A DNA stretch of 64,000 nucleotides from Pseudomonadales bacterium. GTDB taxonomy: Bacteria > Pseudomonadota > Gammaproteobacteria > Pseudomonadales > Azotimanducaceae. Position 1 is the first letter of the stretch, and each line of letters starts with the position of its first letter. The DNA is taken from the NCBI GenBank assembly GCA_016763855.1, contig JAESSY010000063.1, forward strand, positions 1-64,000, given 5' to 3'. Shown one piece after another: positions 25,470 to 35,778 of the stretch. The position numbers and the translations under genes were made by a program. Under the pieces are notes generated by a model that made no database searches, was not told the origin of the DNA, and was given only the letters and a program-made list of their open reading frames with translations.

Positions 25470-26219
25470 GTGAGAAAAGAATTTGAAGGAAAAGTCGTGC
25501 TGATTACCGGTGGTAGCCGAGGCTTGGGAAAAGCTATGGCACTGGGGTTTGCAGAGAAAGGTGCAAGTATTGTTGTTGTTAGCCGCAAAATGGAAAGTTG
25601 TGTGCGTTGCTGTGAAGAACTTCAAGCCTATGGTGTTGAGACATTGGCTTATGCAGCCCATGTTGGAGATTGGGGACAATTGGACAAAATGGTAGATGCA
25701 GTGTACGAGCATTTTGGAAAGATAGATGTCTTAATCAATAATGCGGGGATGTCACCGCTTTATCCGTCCCTAGATCTAGTCAGTGAAGCGTTGTTTGATA
25801 AGGTCATTAGCGTCAATTTGAAAGGGCCCTTTAGGCTGAGCGCTAATATTGGTTCAAGGATGGCGTCAGGGTCAGGTGGTGTCATTATCAATATCAGTAG
25901 CATAGCCTCAGTATCTGCCAGTCCAAGATCGGAGCCTTACGGCGCCGCAAAAGCAGGCTTGAATGCCTTGACCAAATCCTTTGCCTCAGAGTTGGGCCCC
26001 AGTGTTAGGGTAAACTGTATTATGGCCGGTCCATTCTTGACGGATATTTCGAAAGCTTGGGATATGGATCAGTTTAATCAGGAAGCAGCTAAGAATATTC
26101 CACTCCAGCGAGCGGGTGAACCAAAAGAAATTGTTGGTCTGGCTTTATATCTAGCAAGTGATTCTGCAAGCTATACAACGGGTGCTATTATTCCCGTTGA
26201 TGGTGGTGCGCACTGTTAG
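25470..26219 (+). CDS. Short-chain dehydrogenase/reductase
   Basis: A 249-residue NAD(P)-dependent oxidoreductase. It has the cofactor motif TGGSRGLG, the NNAG box (LINNAGM), the catalytic Ser (INISSIAS), YxxxK (EPYGAAKAG) and the PVDGG end. It starts at GTG with AGGGTGAG upstream and runs into the P450 gene 36 bp later, so the two probably work on the same substrate, such as a fatty acid, sterol or terpenoid; the substrate cannot be determined. Confidence 0.9.
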   Translation: MRKEFEGKVVLITGGSRGLGKAMALGFAEKGASIVVVSRKMESCVRCCEELQAYGVETLAYAAHVGDWGQLDKMVDAVYEHFGKIDVLINNAGMSPLYPSLDLVSEALFDKVISVNLKGPFRLSANIGSRMASGSGGVIINISSIASVSASPRSEPYGAAKAGLNALTKSFASELGPSVRVNCIMAGPFLTDISKAWDMDQFNQEAAKNIPLQRAGEPKEIVGLALYLASDSASYTTGAIIPVDGGAHC

Positions 26220-26255
26220 CACAATTGACAAATAGCCTGAATTGGAGGCAAAAAT

Positions 26256-27651
26256 TTGAATAAGTTTACGACTATACCCCGGATACCCACGGATTCAGAT
26301 CAGTTGACTAATGAAGAGAATAGAAATATTGATCATCTACCTGGCAGTTATGGATGGCCAGTATTTGGCAACACCTTCAAGCTACTGAGTGATCCAAAAA
26401 CTGCCTTAAATGAATTTCATGCAAAATACGGCAATGTTATTCGGACCGATGCTTTGTTTCAGCGAGCAGTACTGTTGTTAGGGCCAGACGCGAATGAACT
26501 TATCATGTTGGATAAAGACAAAAATTTTTCAAGTAGGTTGGGTTGGGAAAAAATTCTAGGGAAACTCTTTCACAATGGTTTGATGTTGAGAGACTTCGAA
26601 GATCACCGTGCTCATCGTAGAATAATGAATAGTGCATTTAAGCCTGAAGCATTGAAAAACTACATGGAAACAATGAATCCGGTTATTGGTTCTGGCATTC
26701 AGCATTGGCATGATAAAAAGGATTTTCGTTTTTATACTGAAATAAAAAAAATTAACGCTTGATGTGGCTGCAGTTGTATTTGTTGGCATGGATTTGGGGG
26801 AAGATGCCAAGAAAGTGAATCAGGCATTCGTTGACACAGTTGCTGCATCTCTGGCAGTAGTGCGTTTTCCAGTTCCGGGCTTAGCATTTTGGAAGGGCCT
26901 AAAGGGTCGAGCTTTTCTCATTGATTTTTTTAGTGAGATGATAGAAGAAAAAAGATCTTCAGATGATACTGACATGTTTACACAGTTTTGTAGAAGTACA
27001 AACGATGAAGGTCAATACTATAGCGACGAAGATATTGTTGATCATGTGATCTTTTTGATGATGGCGGCGCATGATACAACGACCAGTGCTATTTCAACCA
27101 TGGTCTATGCGCTCGGTAAACATCCAGAGTGGCAATCCAAACTTCGACAGGAGTGTGATGATTTATTCAAGGAGACAGGAAAGGATCATTTAGATTTTAA
27201 TGACCAAGATAAACTCGAATTGGTGGAGTGGACTTTTAAAGAAGCACTTCGGCTCTACACACCTGTCGCGAGTATACCGCGCAGAGCTATCCGATCATTT
27301 GAATTTGAGGGATACAAAATTCCAGCTAACACCTCAGTCAGTATTTCTCCTTCGTTCACACACTATATGCCTGAGATTTGGACGAATCCTTATGAATTTG
27401 AACCTGATAGATTTTCGCCTCAAAGGGCTGAAGACAAGAAACATGCCTTTGCTTGGGTGCCTTTTAATAAGGGAGCGCATATGTGTATAGGCTTGCATTT
27501 TGCTTATATGCAGGTAAAAGCATTTATGTATCAGTTTCTGCGCCAATACGAATACACGCTACCCGAGAACTATAAATTGGATATGATTCAGGTACCGATC
27601 CCAAAGCCTAGAGATCGTTTGCCGCTATCGCTTAAATCGAGAGCCGCTTAA
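26256..27651 (+). pseudogene. Cytochrome P450, split by a homopolymer frameshift
   Basis: The two pieces, 26256-26762 and 26764-27651, are one P450. Removing one A from the A8 run at about 26747-26754 joins EIKK to LTLDVAAVVFVGMDLG, which is the expected family sequence. The downstream part has the oxygen-binding helix (AAHDTTTS), the ExxR pair (EALR) and the heme-thiolate FNKGAHMCIG. It resembles CYP120/CYP26-like proteins. The start is TTG with a GGAGG site. If the indel is a sequencing error the gene is intact. Confidence 0.85.
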
Positions 27652-27654
27652 ACT

Positions 27655-27686
27655 AAAAAAAAGGGGCTGTCTATCAGCCCCTTTTA
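27655..27686. terminator. Intrinsic terminator after P450 (possibly bidirectional)
   Basis: GGGGCT (27663-27668) pairs with AGCCCC (27676-27681) over a seven-base loop. It is preceded by an A-run and followed by TTTT, so it could stop transcription from both sides; the zinc-ribbon gene converges here. Confidence 0.85.
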
Positions 27687-27706
27687 TCCATTAAGATGAT
27701 TAGAAT

Positions 27707-28096
27707 TTAGCCCTTCTTCTTTATCATAAAGATGAAATCCCTGAAAATATCCATCAAGGTTTCATATTTATAGTCAGTAAACTCGCCTGCATCTAAATAC
27801 ATGCCGTGATCGGAACAAGCTTCATATTCGATATGTGTTTGAAGTGGATCGGTTAATTTCTCCATAGGTTTGTCGCATCGGGGGCAATTGATGTCGCGGA
27901 TCTTGTTTTGTTCTTTGCCGACGTTGGGGTCTCCACTATCTACGTGATCCGACATCCACTTCTTCTTTAGCGCTTCAGCTTCGCCGATATCAAACCAGAG
28001 TCCTTTACAAGCGTCGCAGCGATCTACGGTTACATTTCCTTCGAGAGTGCTAAGGGTATGTTCCTGCATGGATGAATTACATTTTGGACACTGCAT
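27707..28096 (-). CDS. Zinc-ribbon protein, TFIIB-type fold
   Basis: A 129-residue protein with a zf-TFIIB type ribbon: CPKC (3-6) and CDAC. It is followed by GLWFD, the usual signature after the knuckles. A second site is CPRC with CSDHGMYLDAGE. The C terminus is basic. Function is unknown; the family is common and mostly uncharacterised, possibly nucleic-acid or protein binding. Confidence 0.88.
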   Translation of the reverse strand: MQCPKCNSSMQEHTLSTLEGNVTVDRCDACKGLWFDIGEAEALKKKWMSDHVDSGDPNVGKEQNKIRDINCPRCDKPMEKLTDPLQTHIEYEACSDHGMYLDAGEFTDYKYETLMDIFRDFIFMIKKKG

Positions 28097-28156
28097 ATGG
28101 ACTCCAATGTTTGTATTTATTATTTTTAGTCTTGTTATTATCTAATGTTTTGAAAT

Positions 28157-28810
28157 TCATGCAAGACCTTGAAAGGATTTATTTTCTTTGTCATTGGATG
28201 AGAGAATCAATATCCCATCAATTAGTCTTCTCGTAAAGTCTAATAGCAAATTTTCATCACACTGTCTTTGTTGACCCTGATAAGTAAGCATCGATTCAAA
28301 AGGGGGCAGATGTATAAATACAACCGCTGAGATAGTGGATGATGAATTCCTTAGTTTTTCAAGGGTGTATAGTGTTTCTTCACAAATAAAGCCCCCGGCA
28401 TCTGAGGATATTTTGATCGGAATGTCATTATTAGAATTGACTTGTTCTAAGAGTGACTGGACATCAATTGTTGCCTTTATCGTATCAAGATCACCGGGAT
28501 AGTTAGGGCCAAGAGGGAAATTTCCGAGATTATCGATCCGCTCTCGTCGAACATTCCTGGCTGTGGTTTCAATATTAAATTCACCGACATGACCTTCTCC
28601 AAGACCAATAATGATTTCTGGATTGTGCATTTTAATGGCGTTAGCGAGCGCTATTCGGGGTGAGCCCCATTCAACCGGTATCTCAATGTTAGAAAGCGTT
28701 ACATCCTTGCTACCCTTTGCGGCGGTCGACGCGATTAATGACGCATTTTCTTTGCGTCCGTCAAAGGGACTGAAGCCAGTGATGAGAATTCTTTTTGTTC
28801 TATTTTTCAT
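28157..28810 (-). CDS. Pyroglutamyl-peptidase I family protein (C15)
   Basis: A 217-residue cysteine peptidase of the family that removes N-terminal pyroglutamate. It begins RILITGFSPFDGRKENAS. The catalytic Glu lies in GEFNIETTARN, the Cys in SSDAGGFICEETLY, and the His in VVFIHLPPF. The usual Asn after the catalytic Cys (CN) is Glu here, so substrate preference may differ. Size fits the family. Confidence 0.82.
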   Translation of the reverse strand: MKNRTKRILITGFSPFDGRKENASLIASTAAKGSKDVTLSNIEIPVEWGSPRIALANAIKMHNPEIIIGLGEGHVGEFNIETTARNVRRERIDNLGNFPLGPNYPGDLDTIKATIDVQSLLEQVNSNNDIPIKISSDAGGFICEETLYTLEKLRNSSSTISAVVFIHLPPFESMLTYQGQQRQCDENLLLDFTRRLIDGILILSSNDKENKSFQGLA

Positions 28811-28843
28811 GGCGTGAATGCTTTGTTAAGTATTGTGGTTTGA

Positions 28844-28900
28844 ATGTTGAGATTGAGTTTTTATTTAGAGATTGTAGTTTTTATGTTGAGATTGTATCAG
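28844..28900. repeat. Degenerate tandem repeat upstream of alcohol dehydrogenase
   Basis: ATGTTGAGATTG occurs at 28844-28855 and 28883-28894, with a diverged copy (TTTAGAGATTG) between, giving about three units of 19-20 bp. It lies in the noncoding 171 bp before the gene. Confidence 0.5.
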
Positions 28901-29014
28901 TAGCATTGCTCGCGCGTCTTTTATGGTGATGATTGTTTTTTGGCCTAAAGGGATTTTTTTAAACCCTTCTATTAATGTATATTGAGAACTTCATTAGTTC
29001 ATACAGAGATTGAA

Positions 29015-30100
29015 ATGAAAGCAGCCGTATTCAGAGAAGTGGGACAACCCCTTACGATAGAAGATATCCAGATTTCCAAACCAGGTCCCAGAGAAGTACT
29101 CGTACGTACTGCAGCTGTCGGCGTTTGTCACAGTGATCTTCACTTTATAGACGGCCTCTATCCGGCCCAAACACCCATGATTTTGGGGCACGAAGCCGCA
29201 GGGATTGTTGAACAAGTTGGTTCAGATGTGACCTATCTAAAAAAGGGGGACCATGTAATTTCTTGTCTTTCTGTCTTTTGTGGCCATTGTGAGGAATGCT
29301 TAACGGGACACATGTCCCTTTGTAATAATCCAGAAACTCAACGTAGTGAAGAAGGGGAGCCTCGTCTTTCTCAGAATGCCGCCGCTGTTCAACAGTTTGC
29401 TAACCTCGGTTCTTTTGCAGAACAAATGCTGGTGCATGAACATGCACTCGTAAAAGTGAGGGAAGATATGCCAATGGACAGAGCCGCGTTGATTGGTTGC
29501 GCCGTCACTACGGGCCTGGGCTCAGTTTTCCATACAGCAAAGGTTGAGCCTGGATCTACTGTTGCGGTAATTGGTTGTGGTGGTGTTGGATTGTCCTGTA
29601 TAAATGGTGCTGCACTTGCTGGTGCGAGCCAGATAATCGCGATTGATATGGTTGATTCTAAACTGGAAATGGCAAAAACATTTGGTGCGACACATATAGT
29701 GAATGGATCTGCCGGTGATGTGATACAACAGGTCCAGGAACTAACCGGTGGTGGGGTACACTATTCTTTCGAAGCGATTGGGCTCAAACAAACTGCTGAA
29801 GATGCCTTTGGTATGTTAAGAGCGGGTGGTACAGCAACCGTTATTGGGATGATTCCAGTGGGTGTTAAAATTGAGTTAATGGGTTTTATGTTCCTACAGG
29901 AAAGGAAAATCCAAGGATCGATGATGGGATCAAATAGATTTAGAGTTGATATGCCACGATTTATCGATTTTTACCTTCAGGGCAAATTTCATTTAGATGA
30001 GATGATTTCAAAGCGGATTAAACTTGAGGAAATCAACGATGCTTTCACTGAAATGAAAACAGGTAAATTGGCGCGAAGCGTCATTGTCTTTGATCATTAA
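29015..30100 (+). CDS. Zinc-dependent alcohol dehydrogenase (MDR superfamily)
   Basis: A 361-residue NAD-dependent dehydrogenase. Catalytic zinc ligands are C in VCHSDLH, H in LGHEAAG and a later Cys. The structural zinc uses the four cysteines in CGHCEECLTGHMSLC. The Rossmann motif is VAVIGCGGVGLSC. Start at 29015 gives the standard N terminus MKAAVFREVG; the TTG 33 bp upstream only adds a tail. The sequence resembles the class III-like/NDMA-dependent subgroup. A weak 20-bp tandem repeat lies upstream. Confidence 0.92.
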   Translation: MKAAVFREVGQPLTIEDIQISKPGPREVLVRTAAVGVCHSDLHFIDGLYPAQTPMILGHEAAGIVEQVGSDVTYLKKGDHVISCLSVFCGHCEECLTGHMSLCNNPETQRSEEGEPRLSQNAAAVQQFANLGSFAEQMLVHEHALVKVREDMPMDRAALIGCAVTTGLGSVFHTAKVEPGSTVAVIGCGGVGLSCINGAALAGASQIIAIDMVDSKLEMAKTFGATHIVNGSAGDVIQQVQELTGGGVHYSFEAIGLKQTAEDAFGMLRAGGTATVIGMIPVGVKIELMGFMFLQERKIQGSMMGSNRFRVDMPRFIDFYLQGKFHLDEMISKRIKLEEINDAFTEMKTGKLARSVIVFDH

Positions 30101-30188
30101 GGTTTTCGATCAGCAAGGCTTCCGGTTAATTAGAATAGCGCTAATTTAAGGCTATAATTAGAGTGCATCTTCCTCAAAATAGAGCAAT

Positions 30189-30794
30189 ATGAACTTTACA
30201 GATCAATTAGCCAGTGCCATTCACGATGTAAAAAATCGTATGCAATTGATGCTGCCTCATGCTGAGCTAGTCGCTAAATCTAAAGATTTGACAACCAGCC
30301 ACGCAGGGGAGCAGCTCCAATTAGGTCTTGAGGAGCTGAATCAGCGTTTGGTTGGCTTGTTGGGTTTATATAAGCTCGAAACTCAGGAAGGAATACAATG
30401 CCGCGATGTTTATGTCGCCGATATGCTGAGCGCTTCGATGGACTACTTACCTGAGCATTTTAATGTTTCTCTTAACTGCGATGATGACTTACTCGGTTTT
30501 TTTGATGAAAACCTTGTCAAGTCCGTTATTTCTGATGCAATCCACAATGCGTCTCGTTTTGCAAAATCACAGATACAGATTGTTGCTGAAAAGCAGGCGA
30601 AGGGCATTGAATTAAGAGTCGAAGACGACGGTCCAGGATTAGAAAACGAATTGGGTAGCGAAGGAACTGGTTTAGGTATGAAATTTGCGCGGTTAGTGGC
30701 TGCAGCTCACACTAATAATGGTGTACAGGGTGCAGTGACTTTAGGCAGATCTGAGCGCTTAGGTGGTGCTGAGTTTTCATTGTATCTACCCTAA
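30189..30794 (+). CDS. Short histidine kinase without sensor domain
   Basis: A 201-residue cytoplasmic kinase core. The H-box is AIHDVKNRMQ, the N-box DAIHNASRFA, the G1 box DDGPG and the G2 box GTGLGMKFA, so both phosphoacceptor and ATP-binding parts are present. There is no membrane segment or sensor domain, so its signal must come from a partner. No response regulator adjoins it; the orphan receiver at 218 could be the target but this is speculation. Confidence 0.85.
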   Translation: MNFTDQLASAIHDVKNRMQLMLPHAELVAKSKDLTTSHAGEQLQLGLEELNQRLVGLLGLYKLETQEGIQCRDVYVADMLSASMDYLPEHFNVSLNCDDDLLGFFDENLVKSVISDAIHNASRFAKSQIQIVAEKQAKGIELRVEDDGPGLENELGSEGTGLGMKFARLVAAAHTNNGVQGAVTLGRSERLGGAEFSLYLP

Positions 30795-30847
30795 GCTATT
30801 GAATTTTAAAGGGTTTAATTAAAAAGGTAAAATACCTGTCGGTTAAG

Positions 30848-31459
30848 TTAATTTTCCTCGGATGATTCTTCTCTCAACAGGATTCTACTTTTAGATTTGG
30901 GGAATTTTCCTGTTTTTGTTCTATAGAAGTCTCTGATTCTGTCCATATCCTCGATCATGTCCCCACTAAGGTAAAAAGAGAGACCCAATCCTGCTTCTTT
31001 GATCGGGTAATCGAGATAACCGCATACAATGGGGATTTTGGCTTCCAATGCAATCCGGTAGAAGCCAGACTTCCAATAGTCAGTGTAAGCGCGAGTACCT
31101 GCGGGAGGGACAACGAGGGACAATCCATTAGAAGCATGGATACGTTCGGCGAGTTGCGTGACCATATTGCCTCTTTTTGAGCGATCGACAGGTATGCCGC
31201 CCAAGAAGCTCATAAAGGCACCAAAAACAGGGACGAAGAGGTTACTCTTCCCCAGCCAGTTAATGGATAAACGAAAAGAGTAAGCTGCACCCAATAAGTA
31301 GACCAGATCCCAATTGCTGGTGTGAGGAGCGGCTATGATCACCATGCTCTGGCTATTTGGCACACCACCTGCCACCTTCCAGCCCGATAAACGGATGATT
31401 GTCTTTCCAAGCCAATGAGCAAAGAAGTTACATTTTGGTGCTGGAAACTCAGCGTTCAT
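30848..31459 (-). CDS. 1-acyl-sn-glycerol-3-phosphate acyltransferase-like protein (PlsC family)
   Basis: A 203-residue protein with the acyltransferase signature H-x4-D in APHTSNWDLV, the glycerol-phosphate-binding GGIPVDRSKRGN, and a third block VVPPAGTRAYTDYWKSGF, in which EGTR of typical PlsC is replaced by AGTR. It would acylate lysophospholipids or a related alcohol at the inner membrane. It converges with the kinase gene. Confidence 0.85.
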   Translation of the reverse strand: MNAEFPAPKCNFFAHWLGKTIIRLSGWKVAGGVPNSQSMVIIAAPHTSNWDLVYLLGAAYSFRLSINWLGKSNLFVPVFGAFMSFLGGIPVDRSKRGNMVTQLAERIHASNGLSLVVPPAGTRAYTDYWKSGFYRIALEAKIPIVCGYLDYPIKEAGLGLSFYLSGDMIEDMDRIRDFYRTKTGKFPKSKSRILLREESSEEN

Positions 31460-31654
31460 AGAGGATTACTCATCTAAACAGTAGTTTAGATCTTACCGAA
31501 GACAGACTTCAAAATCGGAACTATTTTCTATTTTGTCTAATCCTAATTTACTAGTTTACGTATAATGTGAGAAATGTGCATAATCAAGGTGGGACTTGCC
31601 CATGGCAAGAAAGCTTCCAATGCAAACGGTCACCGAACATAAGGTTCCAAGCAT

Positions 31655-34600
31655 ATGATAAATCGATTTCTAGCGTTTACTTTTCTAATCATTTTTTCCT
31701 GTTCAGCCTTAGCTGAGGAAATTGCGCTACAGAGTAGTGTTCTTCAAAAGAGTGCTCTTCAGAAAATTGCTGATGAAGCAATGGAAACAGGGGATATTGA
31801 TTTAGCTTTTGAGTCCTATATGGGGCTTCTTGAACTTTTACCCGATAATGGTGATGTGCTGTCCACAACCGCTGTCCTTGCCTCAGAGTTGGGTTTGACG
31901 GAAATAGCGATTGAGTTATGGTTGAAAAGAGCCGATCTCGCTATCAATCAGTCTGAAAAAGTCACTGCGGCTGAAGCTCATGCAGAAATCACGACCTTAT
32001 ACAATTTGATGCCGCCTTCTTTTGTCGCAAAATTTGATGAAGTAAGTCAAATAGCGAATGAGGAGCAGGCCGAAGCATTCATGATGTTAGAAGCTTTAGC
32101 CCAGGAAGCTGAGGAAGCTGTTGTTAACCAAGATGTTGAAACTGCCGTCAATGCGCGCGAGAGTGTATTGATGGTAGCGACAGATTTATTTGGAGAAAGC
32201 CATTGGGCTTCAATTGCAGCGAATCGAGATCTTGGATATTTGTATCTGCAATTAGGATTACCTGAAGAAGCAGAAACTTTTTACAGTATCGCGCTTGTTA
32301 GTGCAGAAGAAGCACTAGGTGAAGATCATCCGAATACCCTCGAAATCAATACACTAATTGCGGTCTTATACAACATTATGGGGCTGACTGAAGAGTCACA
32401 ATTACTGCTCGAAATGGTCACAGCGAAGTACGAGACATCTCTGGGCGCTGGACACCAATTGACACTCGATGCAGGAGGTGCAGAAATAACCGGTTTTGAA
32501 ACTATGGGTCAATTTGAATTGGCCTTAGAAGCGCAAACAGGTCTTTGTGCAACGATTGAGCTGACTTATGGTAGTTATCACCCCCAAGCCTTGAATTGTC
32601 TAGAAAGAATAGCCAGCTTGCAACAGACACTAGGAGAAATTGCGGATGCAGAGGCGAGCTATAAAAATGTAATCGCGAGGATGAGTGTATCCAAGCCTGA
32701 CTTAGATCCAAAAGTACTGAATGCCTTAACCCAAATAGCAGAGCTTTATCGCATAACCGGGCGCTATCAGGAAAGTAAAGATTTGCTTTCAAATATCATT
32801 CAAGCCTCATTACAAATCAACGAAATTGAAGGAAGCATTGTCGCAAAAAGTTACTTGGGACGGGTCTTTAATAATGAAGGGAAGTTAAGTAAAGCAGCGA
32901 TTGTAACGGAAGAAGTAATGGCTTACGGAGCTGAGCATTGGAGAAGTCGTCCCCTGCAATTATTTAACACTATGCTTGAATTAGGTGCCGTGTATCAGGG
33001 GCAGGGAAAACTGGCAGAAGCAGAATTGATTTTCGAAGAAGCGTTTGAGGGTTTGGTTTCGACCTTTGGTGAGGCTCATCCATCGACTTTAGTTGCTAGT
33101 AATAATCTCGGGCAACTATATGAAAGAAACGGGATTTATGACAAAGCTGAACCCATCATTAAAAAAACACTGGCTCAAATGGAAGCGAGCCTTGGAGAAG
33201 GTCACCCCGATACATTGAGAGTCCGTAACAATCTTGGTTTACTGCATGAAAGTCAGGGTAATTTCCGAGAAGCAGAACCGCTTTACCTAAAATCTATTGC
33301 CATGTTGACGGCACGTCTTGGAAGTAATCATACCGATACGATCGCTGTTAAGAACAATTTGGCATACCTCTACATGGTCATGGAGCAATTCGATAAGTCC
33401 GCTGCTATTTTCGCGGAGGTTAAAGATCAGTGGACGGTGCTATTTGGTTCGGAACATCCGAATACATTAAAGGCGACTAACAATTTGGGCAGGATTCTCC
33501 AAAAATTGGGTAACCTTCCCGAAGCAGAACAATACATATTGGAAGCGTTGGCACTTCGTCGTTCAGTATTAGGCGAAAAGCATATCGATACTATTCGATC
33601 CATGATCGATATCGGCGGTGTTTACCTTGAGCAAAAGCGGATATCTGAGGCAGAGAAGATATTAATCGATGCCTTGAGCTTCGCGGAGAGTGAATTAGGT
33701 AATTTACATCCCTATACTTTTGAAGCGCTCAATTTCCTTTCAGAAGCTCAGTTGGCGTTAGGTCAGATTCAAGTAGCTGTTGATCTGATGGAAGTTGGTT
33801 TTAAACGGCGTAGCCAATTTTTCGATACGATGCTTTGGACGACCGGGGAAAATGCCAGAGAAGGGTATGTCAGATTACATCGGCAGGAATTTAATAATTA
33901 CTTGTCCTTACTAGCCAAAATTAATGATAAAAAATCTGCAAAACGAGCGATTGATGCGAGTCTGCAACGCAAGGGTTTATTACTCAAAGTCACCTCTGAA
34001 ATCCAGCAGATAGCGACGATGACAACGGATCCGGAACTGAAAGGTCTTGCGCTTCAATTAGAAGATATTCGCAAGGAACTTGCGGCAAAGACACTCGCTG
34101 GGCCGACCCCAGAGACAAAGGGAAATCACATACAAGTACTTTACGAACTTGAGCGACAAGTGAACGAGCTACAGGGTGAGCTTGGTCGAGCCAGTGTCAG
34201 GTTCAGGACCTCTATTGCAAAGGTCAATGCCGATCGTTTGGAAAATTCGATTGAAGAAGGCAAAGCACTGGTTGATTTCCAGGTCTTTGAAGACAACGGT
34301 GTTAAGAAATTTCTCGCTGCAGTAGTGACAAAAATGGACGGTGAAATAGATTATCAGTTAACTGTATACAATGATGCCGACTCTGTCGACGCCATCATCT
34401 TGGAATATAGAGAGAGATTCAGGATGATCAAGCGGATGAAGATGAACTATTAGAATCAGGTATGCTGGCTTACGAAGAAATTTGGGAGCCGCTATCTGAT
34501 GCCTTGGGTGATATCGAGTACGTTTATCTGATCCCTGATGGTGTGCTCAACATTTTGCCCTTTAGTGCCATGATAGATGAAGACGAGACCTATCTTCTTC

Positions 34601-35511
34601 AGACAGTTGACTTGCATATACTGACTTCGGGACGGGATCTCATTCCTAACGATTATACACGTGTCAAAGGTGAGTATCTGATACTGGCAGGCCCTGACTA
34701 TGATTCGAATAGTGTTGTTAGTGCATCAGATCTCGCCGTTGCCCAAGGCAAGCGTTCAGCCTCTCTCCAAGTTGGTATTAAAGGCGCTGGTAGCGGTTTG
34801 AGAGGGCTCAGTTTTGCGCCCTTGCCGGGTGCTGAACAAGAAGGACGCGTCATCATAGAACAGGTTGTGGCAGGTGATGGTAAGAGTAACGATTATTTTG
34901 GTAATGATGCTCAAGAACAAATTCTGAGTAATATGACTGAACCACCTGAAGTATTACATATCGCCACTCATGGATTTTTTCTGAAGGCGGATGATAACTT
35001 AAAGAAGCGATTGTTGAAGGCTCAGCGTAGCGCGGATATACATGTGCCACCCCCCGGTGATAATCCTTTCCTTAGAGCAGGGCTTGCTTTTGCCGGCATC
35101 AATACCAATGCCCAATTTTTGGGAGATATCGAAACCACAAATGATGGTGTACTGACAGCACTCGAAGTACTGGATCTCAATTTATCTGGAACCAGGCTTG
35201 TGATTCTTTCCGCTTGTGAGACAGGTGTGGGTGAAATACATGACGGAGAGGGAGTTTATGGGCTACGCCGCGCTTTCCAAGAAGCCGGAGTAGCAGAGAT
35301 CGTATCCTCTTTGTGGGAAGTGAGTGACGCTGGAACTCAAGCACTGATGATCGATTTCTATAGGAAGATGTTAGAGGGTGTACCTGCCCGCGAAGCCTTG
35401 CGTGAAACTCAATTGGAATTACTCGACTCCCCGGAATGGGGGTTCCCATTTATCTGGGCAGCATTTATGATGGTTGGTAGCTATGAATCCTCTGGATTCA
35501 AGGTGCAGTAA
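31655..35511 (+). pseudogene. Exported TPR-CHAT domain protein, split by a frameshift
   Basis: Two frames, 31655-34453 (932 residues) and 34462-35511 (349 residues), form one protein of about 1280 residues. It begins with a signal peptide (hydrophobic to about residue 20, SALA-EE). About ten kinesin-light-chain type tetratricopeptide repeats follow (for example ALAQLYERNGIYDKAEP-like units with LG..HP.TL.). A CHAT caspase-like peptidase domain ends it, with His in HIATHGFF and Cys in LSACETGVGE. Losing one AG from the AGAGAGAGA run near 34408-34417 restores the frame (YREIQDDQADEDELLESG). The exported location of a CHAT protease is unusual. Confidence 0.8.
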
Positions 35512-35515
35512 GCTA

Positions 35516-35560
35516 TTTTTAGCGCGCTTGTTTTTAGCGAACTTGTTTTTAGCGAAATTG
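35516..35560 (+). repeat. Three 15-bp tandem repeats after the CHAT gene
   Basis: TTTTTAGCGCGCTTG, TTTTTAGCGAACTTG and TTTTTAGCGAAATTG follow one another exactly, beginning four bases after the stop codon. They could reflect slippage or act at the mRNA 3' end. Confidence 0.8.
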
Positions 35561-35778
35561 TAATGCTTTTGTAAGGTCTTGGACATTTTGGGTCAATAGT
35601 CGGTAAAATGCGCGGCAAACAATAAGTACAGATTTCTGCGGTTTCAATGGTGGGTATTCAGCGGCTTTCATTCGCAGGGAAATGTTAGAATAAATTATAT
35701 ATTGGGGTGTCTAGGTAAGTGGTGGATTTTCCAGCGCAATTAAACCTATCTAGATGTGCTAACTAGGGGAGAAAAATA

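Noticed and set aside
22724-25588. Long 954-residue reading of the ppc frame
   Set aside because: The N-terminal 77 residues are non-homologous and overlap the divergent SDR start; GTG 25357 with AAGGGG gives the standard length.
30189-30794. Anti-sigma/RsbW-type GHKL protein
   Set aside because: A full H-box (HDVKNRMQ) is present, so a histidine kinase is the better call.
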